Positions 44,908-56,313 of a DNA stretch of 64,000 nt are shown here, one piece after another. Position 1 is the stretch's first letter. Every line of letters starts with the position of its first letter. Position numbers and translations under genes: made by a program. Origin of the DNA: Theobroma cacao (Eukaryota; Streptophyta; Magnoliopsida; Malvales; Malvaceae); NCBI RefSeq assembly GCF_000208745.1, contig NC_030853.1, positions 12,507,864-12,571,863 of the forward strand, given 5' to 3'. A model generated the notes under the pieces. The model did not search any database, was not told the origin of the DNA, and saw only the letters and a program-made list of their open reading frames with translations.

Positions 44908-45972
44908 GTGACAGTTTTGGAAATGGAAAGGTTGAAACTTTTCAACTCAATACGTCCTTTTACAGATTTATGTAAGGATTTCACTCAAACCCTTCAAAGC
45001 ACAAAACACATAGAATCAATCACTCATCTTCAAAACCTTAGAGTTAAATCATATTTTCTCACAATGGCACCAAAAATGCTACAAGAAAATATAGAAAAAA
45101 ACCCTGGTTCATTATCCAAGATGTTGAAAAGTAAAAAAAATAACTCTCTAGACTGACACTTCTCATCAGTAATCAAAATAAAAGCATTTGATGAAGTTTA
45201 TGTTTCGAAAAAGGTACGTCATGGTCGAATGTTTATTTTGATTCATTTGAAGAAGAATTTAAATTGCCATAAATTGAGAACTTAAGAGAAATGGGTTGGT
45301 AATACTTTCTAAGTTTAAAGAAAGGAGTTTATGAAAACCTTGTCAGAAATTTCTACTCAAATGGAATAACAATTTTTGTGAGAGAAAAAGACAAGAGTCC
45401 AATTGATCATGATGATTCCTTTGTCATTTCTCTTGTTGATGGTAGTTACAACATAACTCCTACACTGCTTCAAAGACATTTAAAATTGGAACTCATAAAT
45501 GAGAATTCACTAGTAATTTTAGGAGAAGGAAATGACATTTTTGAAGAAAAGTTAACTGTTGAATTTCTAGTTGGACCAATCACCATTGAGTCTTCCAACA
45601 ACACTTTTAAATTGAGTATTCATGATATAATTCTACACTTTATTGTTGTTCACAACATCAGAACTCCAGGAGCTAAACATGGAATTGTGACAACTGAAGA
45701 GATGTGGTTATGCACCACATTAAAAAAAGAACACCAATTAATCTTGCCCAAATCATATTCAAAGACATGAAAACATTGATTAGAGTAGCAAAAAATAACC
45801 TAGGTTATGGAATGGCAATCTCAAAGCTCATTATCAAGTTGACAATTGACACTTATGATGATATAACCAAAAGGTAGAAGAAAAGTAAAATTTTGAGCAA
45901 GAATACTCTTGGGAAAATGGAATATGAGTACAACATTGATTTAAACAGTTGGGTTCAAAAGAAAACAGAATA
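44908..45972 (+). pseudogene. Extra 3' ORF of the pol-less copia element, plant-transposon-protein-like
   Basis: Two main frames remain. 44908-45156 encodes 82 residues of unknown type. 45300-45770 has ENLVRNFYSNGITIFVREK, FVISLVDGSYNITPTLLQRHL, SIHDIILHFIVVHNIRTPGA and EEMWLCTTL, and a following frame has NNLGYGMAISKL. This order matches the 'putative plant transposon protein' pattern (FY.., V.g..y.itp..L…, l.h.i…., lpYGm.l…). The ORF sits just before the polypurine tract, like the extra ORF of the Sirevirus-like copy at 26883. Function unknown. Confidence 0.6.
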
Positions 45973-46459
45973 AAGCTCTAACTCTAACCAACCAATCGAA
46001 CCATAATCGTGTTAACTTACATTGCATTTACATCACATTGCATGTGAAACATTTTGTTAACAAACTTGGTTAAGTACATATGTTTATTATTTGTTTTAAT
46101 GCTTTATACTCATTTTAGAATTTACTAAAATAACTCTTTTGATTATTCACTTCTGCAACAATATTTTTTTATATGCATACTTGTGCTACTAATGCTTCAT
46201 TTTTCCTTATGGCTTTTATTGTGATACTTTATTTCCAATTCATTTTTCATATAACAAAAAGGGAGAGAATATTTTGAGTAAATTTGCTATGCTTATTGGT
46301 TTTTCACTACTAGATTTTCTTTATAATGTTTACAATTCTTTTTATGTAATCACAATTTCAGATGGAGAGTTCTTCAAACTTTTAATGCACAAATTTAGAG
46401 GGAGTTTTTCAAATGAGCAAATTTAATTCTTAATTCTGTCAAATCAAAAAGAGGGAGAT

Positions 46460-46803
46460 TGTTATCTTTATTCTAATTTTGAAATGACAAAATTGATTTA
46501 CTTGAAGGAGATCAAAAAAGTTTTCAAAGGTGAAGAAAATCCTCAAAGAGTTTTGAAGTTGTTTTTAAATTGAAAGATTTAAATCTTCAAACTCTAAATT
46601 TCGACTTGTAAGAATTGACCTTTAAAAAGTGAAGAATCGATTCTCAGCTGTATAGAAAACAAAATCTCTTTTTCTATTATAGGAAAAATCGATTCTCAAA
46701 AAAGTACATGTCGATTTTGAAGAAATAGAAGCCACTAGCCAAAGTGAGAATCAACACCAAGAGTTATTTGTAGTTTGTATTTCTGTATTGGCACCAAACA
46801 CAC
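46460..46803 (+). repeat. 3' LTR of the pol-less copia element, truncated
   Basis: It matches 40797 to about 41235 with an internal deletion of about 100 bp, and ends at ACCAAACACAC where the gypsy LTR begins. The remaining roughly 1.1 kb should lie beyond the window, to the right of the gypsy element. Confidence 0.85.
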
Positions 46804-48434
46804 TATTAACTCTAGTATATGGACTTATTTTGACACATTTTGAGGACTTAAGTAGCTAGGTGTTTGAGATTTTAAATTCGAATTTTAATATTTTAAGTGT
46901 TTTTCTTAGTTAAGTTTGATTATATGTTGATTAGTTTAAATGAAGTTATTTTAGTTTAATTTTATGTTATTTTGTGTTAAATTACTTTAAAAATTTTTAT
47001 TTCTGATTTCTTTTTTTGTTTTTGTAGGAAATTTGATGAGAAAGGTTCATTTGATGAAAAACCGCACACATGTGGTGAAGGCTTTATTTGTACATGCTAC
47101 AGTATTTTGAGGGTAAATTGAGCTATAGAAGTCCAATTGATGTGATTCTTGATCCATTGAAAATCTAAGAGACAGGGGTACAACTTTCATTTCAATCACT
47201 TTGCCTAGTTTGGATCAGATTGATGCAAAAAATTGCATTGAAATATGCTAGACTATTGTAGTTCAGCACAAGGCAGTACATGGAATGAAGGCCGCGACCT
47301 TGAGTTGCTCAAGGGTGCAATGCCAAGGAGGACAAGGCTGCAGTGCTGAGGAGAGTGTGGCTGCAGTGCTAGTTGAATATGCATCCTCGTAGTGCCACTT
47401 GAGAGCACACAGGCGCAGCACTACAAGAAAGGCTACGGCACCAATAAAGGTAGCACTGTGGCACCACACAGCTTTCCAAAAATAAACTATTTTGTTAGAT
47501 TTTGATAATTAAGGCTTTTGGAGGCTATTTAGAGAATTTTTTTTAAAGAGTTTCAAGAGAATACAGCAAGAAATAAGAAAACAAGAGAATTTGAGAGAGA
47601 TTTGAGATCACAAAGTTTCAATAATTAGTTTCTTTCTCTATTTTTGTGTTTCTCTTATTTTCTTTGACTTGAATTAATGCCTAATTTTCTTTGGATGATG
47701 TCTTATTTAAATATTACGAACTAATTTACTTTTCTAAGATTACGGTGGATTTTAACATGAAATCTGAATATTTGCTTTTTTTATATTTACTATGAATAAG
47801 TATAGTTTTGTTTATTCAAATTTATTCTTAATGCTTTTGATTGTTTGGCCAATAATTAACTGATTTGTTAATTTAATTGAGACTCGACAAAATGATTTTA
47901 AATTGGACTAAGGTTTGAATAGTGTATATTCACATCACTTAGGTGATCTAATTCACAATTAGGGTAGACATGTGCCTAAATGCCATACATAGCGAAATTA
48001 GAATACTAGCTTAACGAATCTTATTTAATTGATTACTATTGATATATAGTTACCCAATTAAGTTAGGTATTTGTACAAGTAACGCAACAAAAACTGGTGC
48101 ATAATTTTGGAATCTAGGTTAGCAAAACCATCCATGAACGTAAACAGTAAGAGAAACATATCTCAGATGAAGTGTTGACTGAACCCATAGTCCTAGGTTT
48201 TAATCTAATGCTTTTCTCTAGTGAATTTTTAGTTTCTATTAATTCATTTAATGTTCAATTAAATTTAGTTGCAATTACTTTTCTACAAAATTGAGTTACT
48301 TGAAAAAGTTTAATTTGGCATAATTTTAGTGCTTAGTGAAAAATTAGGAGCAAATCCCTATGGGATACAATTCTAGACTTACTGGCTATATTACTTGTTC
48401 GATACGTATACTTGCGTGTGCAAAATCGATAACA
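46804..48434 (+). repeat. 5' LTR of the gypsy element
   Basis: The first 600 bp aligns to 57894-58452 (AACTCTA.TATAT.GA..TATTTTGACACATTTTG at the start). It ends AAAATCGATAACA just before the primer site. The start TATTAAC has decayed from the TGATAAC of the 3' copy. The ORF at 47263-47469 (minus) is incidental. Confidence 0.85.
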
Positions 48435-48661
48435 AGTTTTTGGCATTGTTGTCAAGGATTTGTTTTCCTATTTGTTTTGCGAATATTAAAATTCAGATTA
48501 GTCTTAATTTGAGTTTTTCTTTCTTTTTTTTATCAGGTTTAATCTATCATTGTATGAGAAAAGCAAAAAGCTTGGAGATTGAATCTTGTGATCCGGAGAT
48601 CAAGAAAACATTACTAAGACTTCGACAAAAAAATCAACAAGTTTTTGCTTAAACTGATATA

Positions 48662-51600
48662 ATGGCTAATCAACAGGGTGTGTAGCAAATCCAAAAGCAA
48701 GTAATGGAAGACAACCATTGTTTAAGAAATTATGTTGTACCTTTGGTATAAGGGATTCCATCGAGCATGCTAAGGTCGGCAATTCAAGCCAACAATTTCA
48801 AGATTAAGTCGATCATCATCACCATATCCAAACTTTAGTCTAGGTTAGGGTTCTTCTAAATAACGATCCAAATGCCCATATTTCGAACTTCTTAGAGATC
48901 TGTGACACCTTTAAACACAATGGAATCATAGATGATGCAATCCATTTAAGACTTTTCTCTTTTTCATTGAGGGATAAAGTGAAAGTGTCATAGCCCAATT
49001 TTTGGGCCATGACTGGCTCATGGGTCCAATGGGCATAGCCATCTAAGCCCAATCAAGCCTTCATGTATGAACCTATACGTCATCCCTTTTATCATCCATA
49101 TTCCCTTTTAAGTTCCATAAATCATAATGTTCAAATAATAAATTCATTGAAATCGATTCATAAAATCCAAGTATATACTCATAATGGTATTCATCAATCT
49201 TAATATACATAAAAAGTTTGCCAAACGATTCTTAGCAAATCACATCCAATTTACATGTACACATTCAAAGACTCTGAACATCAGAGGAGTGACTTTGGGC
49301 GTGGGTGGTAACACTTAGTATCATGGCAAACCTACCGACAATGGATAGGGAGGATCACCTCATCTTAGGATCCAGTCACCTTTTACTCAAAAACCTAAAA
49401 CATGAAGTTTAAAAACGTGAGTATAAACCCAGTGAGTGAACATAGGAAGGGAACAAGCGACGATAAGGAAAGTCTAAGAATCATGATGCACTTAGATTAA
49501 AAAATAATGCAATTTAGTTTAATTCTTATTAAAACCCCTCATTTCAAACTTGATTAACTAATCCCTTGATGTTGAAAATCCATGATCAACCGTGAGGTTA
49601 AAGAAGTAGAAAATATGGCAGAAACCAAACAAGGCAGTAAACATGACAGAAGGTTTCTCGCTGCAATACAATTCAATTTGAAGAAAATTAGCAAGATTTC
49701 AAGGTCCAACATGCAAGATTTCACATACATTACATCCACCTACTATATTTATAACTTTCTCTTACACATGCATATATACATATATAAACACGAATACCAC
49801 CACCTCACTTAGCCAATGTGCACTCCCTACATGCACAAGGCAATATCATCGTGTGCACTCCCTACTCGCACACTTCAACATCATCGTGTGCACTCCCTAC
49901 TCGCACACATCAACATCATCGACCACACTTCCGCACCTCGTCATCACCGGCATGTGCATCCCCACATTGCGCACATGCACGATTATATTTGTTACACAAT
50001 ATTAACTATCAATATGCAACATATATATTTATATCAACATCATACAAGGCACAAGGATTCATCATATTGCACACTCAAAACGTAAAACGTTTTAATAAAG
50101 GCTTGTTCCCATGCATAATCTTTAAGGAACAATCAAATAAAAATCATTCACACGCTTCGTCCAAATACCAATACATTTCCCAAAATATTTTTAGTGCAAG
50201 TTCACTCACAGTGTCTTTGTTGATTCTTAAATCGACTCAAACTCCCACTAATGGTCTGAATGGAGATGTGGGGTCTCGTTGGGACCTATCACACACAATA
50301 GCATCACAAATCAACTCAATTCACATAATCATATTTCTAAAAGCTATCTCCTAAATCATGCTCTACTAGTTATTCTTAGCTAGCTTCCAACTACCATTAA
50401 GTGGCTATCTATTTTCACCATTCTAGTCACACTAAAATGAATAGACCACCTCAACTACAAAGCACTCACAATTCTAGCCACTAGCCATTCTCAACAACTA
50501 AAAAAAAATCAACTTTGTTTCATTACTCACCTTGGTAGCTTTGTAATCGAATTCCTTTTCAAAAACTTTCGAATTCTTGTGAAAAATCTCTCTTTCTCTC
50601 TCTAGAATGTCCAACTAGTGAGAGAAAGTATTAAGGAAAGGCTTTTGAGGGTTTTAAGGTGAAAGAGTAAGAGAGCACAAAGGACTTTGCGAAAAAGTGC
50701 ACAAAAGCATGAAAATTGGGGTTAACTTGAAAAAATCTATGGAGGTTTCAAAGCAAACTCCCATGGAAGGTAAGAAAACGTGAGAAAGGAAGAAGAAGAA
50801 GAAGAAGTTCCTAGAAATTTGAAGAACTTGCTAGAAACTTAGATATTTATGCCTTAAGTTTATCCATTTTCTCACGTAATTATCAAAATGCCCTTAACAA
50901 GGTCATTTTGTCTTTCCATTGCCTTTATACAATCTTTTTACTTCTTTGACACTGAGACAAGGTCCATAAGAGTCTAGAAATACTCAAGTTCATGAAAACT
51001 TAAAAATTTTGACTCGAGATGCAAAATGACAGTTTTGCCCCTATCATGAAAATTATCAATATTTGTATCTGCTTCATTCATTTTTACCATCATTCATTTA
51101 TTCCTTAGGTCTATTTAGACCTTAATAACATTTCAGAGCTACTTCCAAGAGCTCACCATGAGAAATGATGAAATTGTCCCTGGTCTGTGTTATTGCATCT
51201 ACTGCTAGTTACGGGTCTATAGAGGTCGAGGTTTCACAAGTTCACTTCTGAATCACCTTTTTAACTCGATAATTAACCTCAATTGGCATTCGTAAGCTTT
51301 ATTAGCCATCATATCATAGTACGGGGTACTACAGAAAGTGTGGCTGAACTCATTTTCTATTAGATCCATCACGACATGGGATAACCTTGGTCAGAAGTTC
51401 CTTGTCAAATTTTTTCCCCAGGCTAAAACAGCAAAAATAAGGAATGATATTACATCATTCATGTCACTAGATTTTGAATTATTGTACGAGGCTTAGGAAA
51501 GATATAAGGCTCTACTTTGGCGTTGCCCTCATCATGGTCTTTTGAAGTGGCTTCAAGTGCAGACGTTCTATAATTGATTGAGTGGTAACGTTTGAACCAC

Positions 51601-51900
51601 CATTGATGCCACTGTAAGAGAAACTCTCATGGTAAAGTCTATTGATAAGGTGTACGACCTGTTAGAGGACATGTCATTAAATAATTACTAATAGCTAGTA
51701 GAGCAATCAATGCATAAGAGAGTAGCTGGAGTTCATGACATTGTCACCATTTCAACATTAGCTTTAATTAAAAAACTTGATTCTTTCGGTGCTAACTCAA
51801 TTCAAAGTCTTTTGGTAGTTTGTGAGTATTATGGAAATAGGCATGCTAATAATCAGTGTCCAAGTAGTACAACAACAGTTCAATTTGTAGGGAACAGACA
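48662..51900 (+). pseudogene. Athila-like gag, split by A copy 4
   Basis: The start at 48662 (MANQQG) leads into NDPNAHISNFLEICDTF and HLRLFSFSLRDKV just before the A unit (48986-51333). On the far side it continues with WLNSFSIRSITTWDNLGQKFLVKFF-type sequence (about 51340-51420), then a retrotransposon gag tail and, at 51800-51870, a zinc-knuckle-like VCEYYGNRHANNQCP with the second Cys lost. Several stop codons interrupt it. The quoted blocks match the standard order of Athila gag; it is inactive. Confidence 0.8.
48986..51333 (-). mobile_element. Family A LTR-like unit, copy 4, inserted in gypsy gag
   Basis: 2348 bp, TGTCATAGCCC to GGGGTACTACA, with perfect TSDs GAAAG (48981-48985 and 51334-51338). 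It has one surviving half of the CTCGCTGCAGCGAG motif (49654), the GTGCACTCCCTACTCGCACAC tandem block (49815-49985), a CT/GA-rich part near 50590, and the standard tail. No coding content. Confidence 0.93.
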
Positions 51901-52660
51901 GCTCTAACACTTATAACTCTAAGTGGAGAAATCATCCAAACTTCTCTTGGGATAATAATTAGGGATCATGTTCAGCTCCAAGGCAGAACATGCCTTTTAG
52001 GTTCCAATAGCAAGCAAAAGTGCCTATTTTAGAAAAGAAACCATCTACGAAGGAATTTCTAATGCAATTCATTACAAAAAATGATGCCTACATAGCAAAG
52101 AACAACGCCATCATTCAAAATCAAGTAGCTATCATTCAAAGTCAAGCAGCATCGATTCGAGATCTTAAGACACAAATTGGTTAATTTGCCAATGCCATCA
52201 ATAATAGGACTTAAGGGACCTTACCTAGTGATATTGAACCTAATCCTAGAAAAAAAGGAAATAAGCATTGCAATGTAATTACCTTTAGAAGCAGAAAAGA
52301 GCTAGGAAGTAGTAACAAGTAAACTGACCATCAAGATAAGCCTATTGAGAATGAGATAGTGATTGATAATGCTGACAAGTAGTTTCAAGTGAAGGATACA
52401 AAAGCAAGCCCACTACCACTTTTTCCTCAGTGCTTCTAGAAACAAAAGTTGGATAGTCAATTTCAAAAAAATTTAAAGGTGTTTAATAAGCTTTACATCA
52501 ACATACTTTTATAAAAGCTTTAATGCAAATGCCTTCTTACTTGAAGTTTCTAAGAGACATCCTAACTAATAAGAGGAAATTGAAAGAATCTAAAATAATT
52601 GCACTTACTGAAGAGTGTAATGCTATAATCTAAAATAAGCTTCAACCAATGCTTAAAGAT
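51901..52660 (+). pseudogene. Gypsy gag-protease linker, heavily decayed
   Basis: Plus-strand frames include FLMQFITKNDAYIAKNNAI and QVAIIQSQAASIRDL (52050-52180), the usual Gln-rich coiled linker in Athila-type polyproteins, and LPSDIEPNPRKKGNKHCNVI (about 52215-52275), which resembles the conserved linker block preceding protease. Stops are frequent. Confidence 0.6.
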
Positions 52661-52804
52661 TTAGGGAGCTTTTTTTATCCCTTGTACTATTGGTAAATTT
52701 AAATTATCTAAAGCTTTATGTGATTTTGGTGCTTGTGTTTCAATCATGCCTTTATCAATTGCTAGGAAACTTGGACTTAATGAGATACAACCTACTATAG
52801 TTTC
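52661..52804 (+). pseudogene. Gypsy retropepsin, first part
   Basis: The frame FDFGACVSIMPLSIARKLGL (about 52715-52780) is the Athila/Tat retropepsin active-site block, with the usual D-(L/S)-G-A here as DFGA. The flanking IPCTIG..KLSKALC is also typical. It is cut at PTIVS by B unit 3 and resumes at 55924. Confidence 0.85.
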
Positions 52805-55800
52805 TGTCACAACCTGGTACTCCCTTCGAGGCCGTGACAACCACTGCGATGTCTCTATAGACATTCATTACCCAGAACGTCAACCGAAACCTCAACAGAA
52901 ACCTCGTAAGGCTCTTGCATCAATTTTACATCTCCCCTGTGAACAACAGTTACTAAATATCATGTTTTAAGAGAATATAAACTATTTTTAAATAAAAAAC
53001 AAACAAAAAGTAATTTCTACCACACAGGGGTATTTTGGTCATTTTTACTCAAAAATTTTGAAACCTGGTGAAAATACAGCATACGATCAAAAAATATACA
53101 TTTCTTATCTAAAAATAATTTTAGTAATCTAAATCATCCATTTAAAATGAAATTATGGCTAATCAAACTAAATAAAAATATTAAATAAAATATTCCAGTT
53201 TTTTATAAAACAATATTTATAAAATCCTGCATAAACAATTTGTAGTAGTAAGAGTAAAATAAATTCATATATATAATAGCACACTAAACCAGGTATACAA
53301 ATATATTCTACAATGACATGTGAGCCCCAAAATAACAAAAATAAACTAGACTGTAGACCTACGATTTCTAAGACTGCAAATCCAAAAGCAAACCCTCTAG
53401 AAAATCGACCGTCTATAGACTGCTCTAAACTTGAAATGGGTGAAAAGAAGGGGGTGAGTTTTTATAAACCCAGTGAGTAAGCAAAGTTCATCTATAACAT
53501 CTAAAGCCGAGTAAATAGAGACAGTTAAATCATCCTATCATAATATGATTCATAACATTTAAAACTAATTTCAATTCATATAAACCTATTACATTTCATC
53601 AAAATAATCAACAAGGCTTATGATTTTCTTAAAAACTTGGCTTGTGCCAAAACTTGTACTCGGTGACACCTTGGCCCAGGCATCCAACTGAGTCCGCCAA
53701 GGATGTTAAAACGACATATAGCCATAAAACATGTTTTTTTTTTTTTACTTTTAAAACATAGCCATTCCTTGGCGTTGACTAAGTTTCATCCTCACGTGAT
53801 GGTTCGGCGTGAAGTGAGCTCTAAACTTACCTTAGGAGATACTCTCCGCGCCTCTCGTACTAAGGTAAAATATAACGGGGTTACCGTGCCCTCTAATAGG
53901 CTAGTCCACGAAAACTCGCCCATTGCAGTAAGCTAATCAAATAACCCAACAAATCAATAAAAATTTTGACAGCATGACATGGCTAATATGGTATTACCTA
54001 GTCTGTCAAGGTAAAACAAAATAGTTCATATAATCCACAAACCACAAATCCAGCCATTCATGCCATCACATTGTCATAAGACATCAATTCAAACCATATA
54101 TATATATAAATAACACAAGTATATAGTCTCCACTTACTCAATTTCCAAAATCATCATTGAATTGCAAAACAATTTATAAATCTCATTCATTTAACCAACA
54201 CTTAACTTATAAAACATAAAAATCTACGGTTTAAGTTCATTATTCTTTAAAATCATAAAAACGAATATAAACTACTTTAGATAGTTAAGGTGAACATTTG
54301 AGTACTCACAATAGCGAGAGTTTAGAGTACTCCTATTCTTGGTCCTCGGGTACAATATCTTTACCCTTATCAAAGGGCTCACCACCTATACATAATACAC
54401 GACACGTAATTCAATATATTTGTGCCAAACAGTTATAAAACTATTTCAGTCTCTATATGAATGCATGAAATTGAATGAGAATTGTTCGAATGATCACTTA
54501 AAGACGGTGTTCTACGTGGGTTCAATTATGATCGGAATGAATTTGTATTTGACCTAACTCGAACTATACACTGTTGAATTAACCAAAACATCCAATTCAA
54601 CTTCAAATATATTCATTACACTTCCAATATTCCAAATACACCAAAGTACCTCAATGAGCTTGATTATGACTTAATTCATCGTAATCGAAATTCATTCCGA
54701 TTTTGAGCTAACATGTTAATCAGTGTTAACACAGTCCAATAAATCCATCTACATCATTAGGAATCAAATCCAAGTCCATTTACTATGATTTTCTCATTAT
54801 TGTTCAAGTCATTTACTAAAAGAACTATACTTTTCGATAGTCGATTTTGATATACGATACCATAAATCATCAATTACAAGCTAAATAACATGAAATACAA
54901 CAAAATCCATTATCAACACGTCATCTATAAAATTCGACCAAAGAGGGTTGTTGAAGAGCATGTGATTTTCTTGCTTGTTTTTCATGCCAAACATCATCAA
55001 ACAACTTAAGAACACTAAGAAATCATGAAATCTAGCAAAATCCATCATCAAAACCTCTCTCCCTATGTTCGGCCAGCAAGTATTCCCTCATAGAAACTTG
55101 TGTTTCATCCATAGAAAATGAAAAAAAAAAACATGGGAAAGGTAGATCTTAAGCTAAAATTGAAAAATCTTACCTTTGATTGTTTTGTTCTTTGAAATTC
55201 AACAAATTTCTCTTGAATTTTCCTCTTTAAGGTTTGTTTCTATCTTTTTTCTTTGTTCTTTGCTTTGGCAAGCCAAAGAGTTTATGTTGAGTTTATAAAG
55301 GAAATTTTAAAAATATTAAAACTTGACAAGTGTCACCATGTGATTGGTCCATGGTTAAAACTTAACAATTAAGCATTTTCTCACCACCACATGTAATCTC
55401 TTAATTATCCAAAGTATAAAATAATAATAGGTGAAATTCATGGGCTTGACAAGTGTTATGGTGGTGTAAAATTCTAAAAATTCCAATTACGTCCTCGTGA
55501 ACACGTAAAATGACTGTTTTGCCCTTATGTTCGAAAAAATGTCGAAATTAAAATTTTTCATTTCTCAAATTCAAATCATGCTCCAATTAGTCAAACTTGG
55601 TAAAAAATTTCGTTCAACATTCCAATTTTACCCTCGGGTGGCAAAATGACCATTTTGCCCCTACGTTATGAAAATTCCTAATTTGACTCCAAATTAATCC
55701 TCGAACCTTGAATCACCATATTAAGAGAATCTAAGCTTCAATAACTCTCAAATACATCCTAAAATCTCTATTCAAACTAGTTTGAGGTTTTAATCGACTT

Positions 55801-55918
55801 AATTGTACCACAAGGTACGATACCAACTTTTAACGATTCTCCGAGGCATCCCAGTATGTAGATATACTATCAAGTACATGAATGACATGGCAAGTATATT
55901 GTAGAGCTGGGCTTGATA
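52805..55918 (-). mobile_element. Family B LTR-like unit 3 (solo LTR candidate), inserted in gypsy protease
   Basis: 3114 bp, with perfect TSDs GTTTC (52800-52804 and 55919-55923). On the minus strand it starts TATCAAGCCCAGC and ends GGTTGTGACA, collinear with B unit 2 (21572-24391). It has no coding capacity. A 10-T run occurs near 53737. Confidence 0.93.
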
Positions 55919-55923
55919 GTTTC

Positions 55924-56313
55924 TTTATAGTTAGCAGACAAAACAATCAAGTACTTGGTTAGGTTATAGAGGATGTGTTGTTGAAAGTTAAGCATCTTTA
56001 CATTCCGGTGCATTTTCTTGTGCTTAAGATGGAAAAGGATGTGGAAATTCCTCTAATCCTGGAACAACCGTTCTTGGCGACTGCAAGTGTGATCATTGAT
56101 GTAAAGAAAGGCAAAATATCATTCATAGTTAAAGAGGAAGTAGCTGAAGTAAAGCTTTTTCCATGGAAACAAAAATCAAAGTGGTTAAGTCCTTACAAGG
56201 TGATTAAGGTCTATCTGTGTGGTGTAATAGATATTTATAGTGAGACTACTAGAACATTTGGAGTGAACGAGCAACATCTTCAGCACTATTTGGGAGGTGA
56301 ATTGGATTGCTAA
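55924..56313 (+). pseudogene. Gypsy protease end joined directly to the integrase C-terminal end
   Basis: The frame continues the retropepsin (VLLKVKHLYIPVHFLVLKME, ILEQPFLATASVIIDVKKG, SFIVKEE, to about 56145). Within the same 112-residue ORF (55975-56313) it passes into FPWKQKSKWLSPYKVIKV…TFGVNEQHLQHYLGGE, the block that ends integrase in Athila elements. RT, RNase H and the integrase core, normally some 3-3.5 kb, are missing at a point near 56150. The ORF stays open across the joint. Confidence 0.85.

Larger units (their letters stand above)
40797..46803 (+). mobile_element. Non-autonomous Ty1/copia-like element lacking pol
   Basis: 5' LTR 40797-42324 (starts TGATATC, ends CTAACA), primer site TGGTATTAGAGC at 42327, two gag-like modules (42442-43440 and 43724-44460), a 3' ORF (44908-45972), a polypurine tract AAAAAGAGGGAGA (46447-46458), and a 3' LTR starting TGTTATC at 46460 that is cut at 46803 by the gypsy element. 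No protease, integrase, RT or RNase H signature was found anywhere in the 4.1-kb internal region. Gag and primer site place it near the Sirevirus-like group. The element is also riddled with stops. Confidence 0.8.

Noticed and set aside
47263..47469. 68-residue minus-strand ORF, with a similar one at 58307-58498
   Set aside because: Both fall at the same place in the two LTRs of the gypsy element and are not conserved as proteins; they are incidental.
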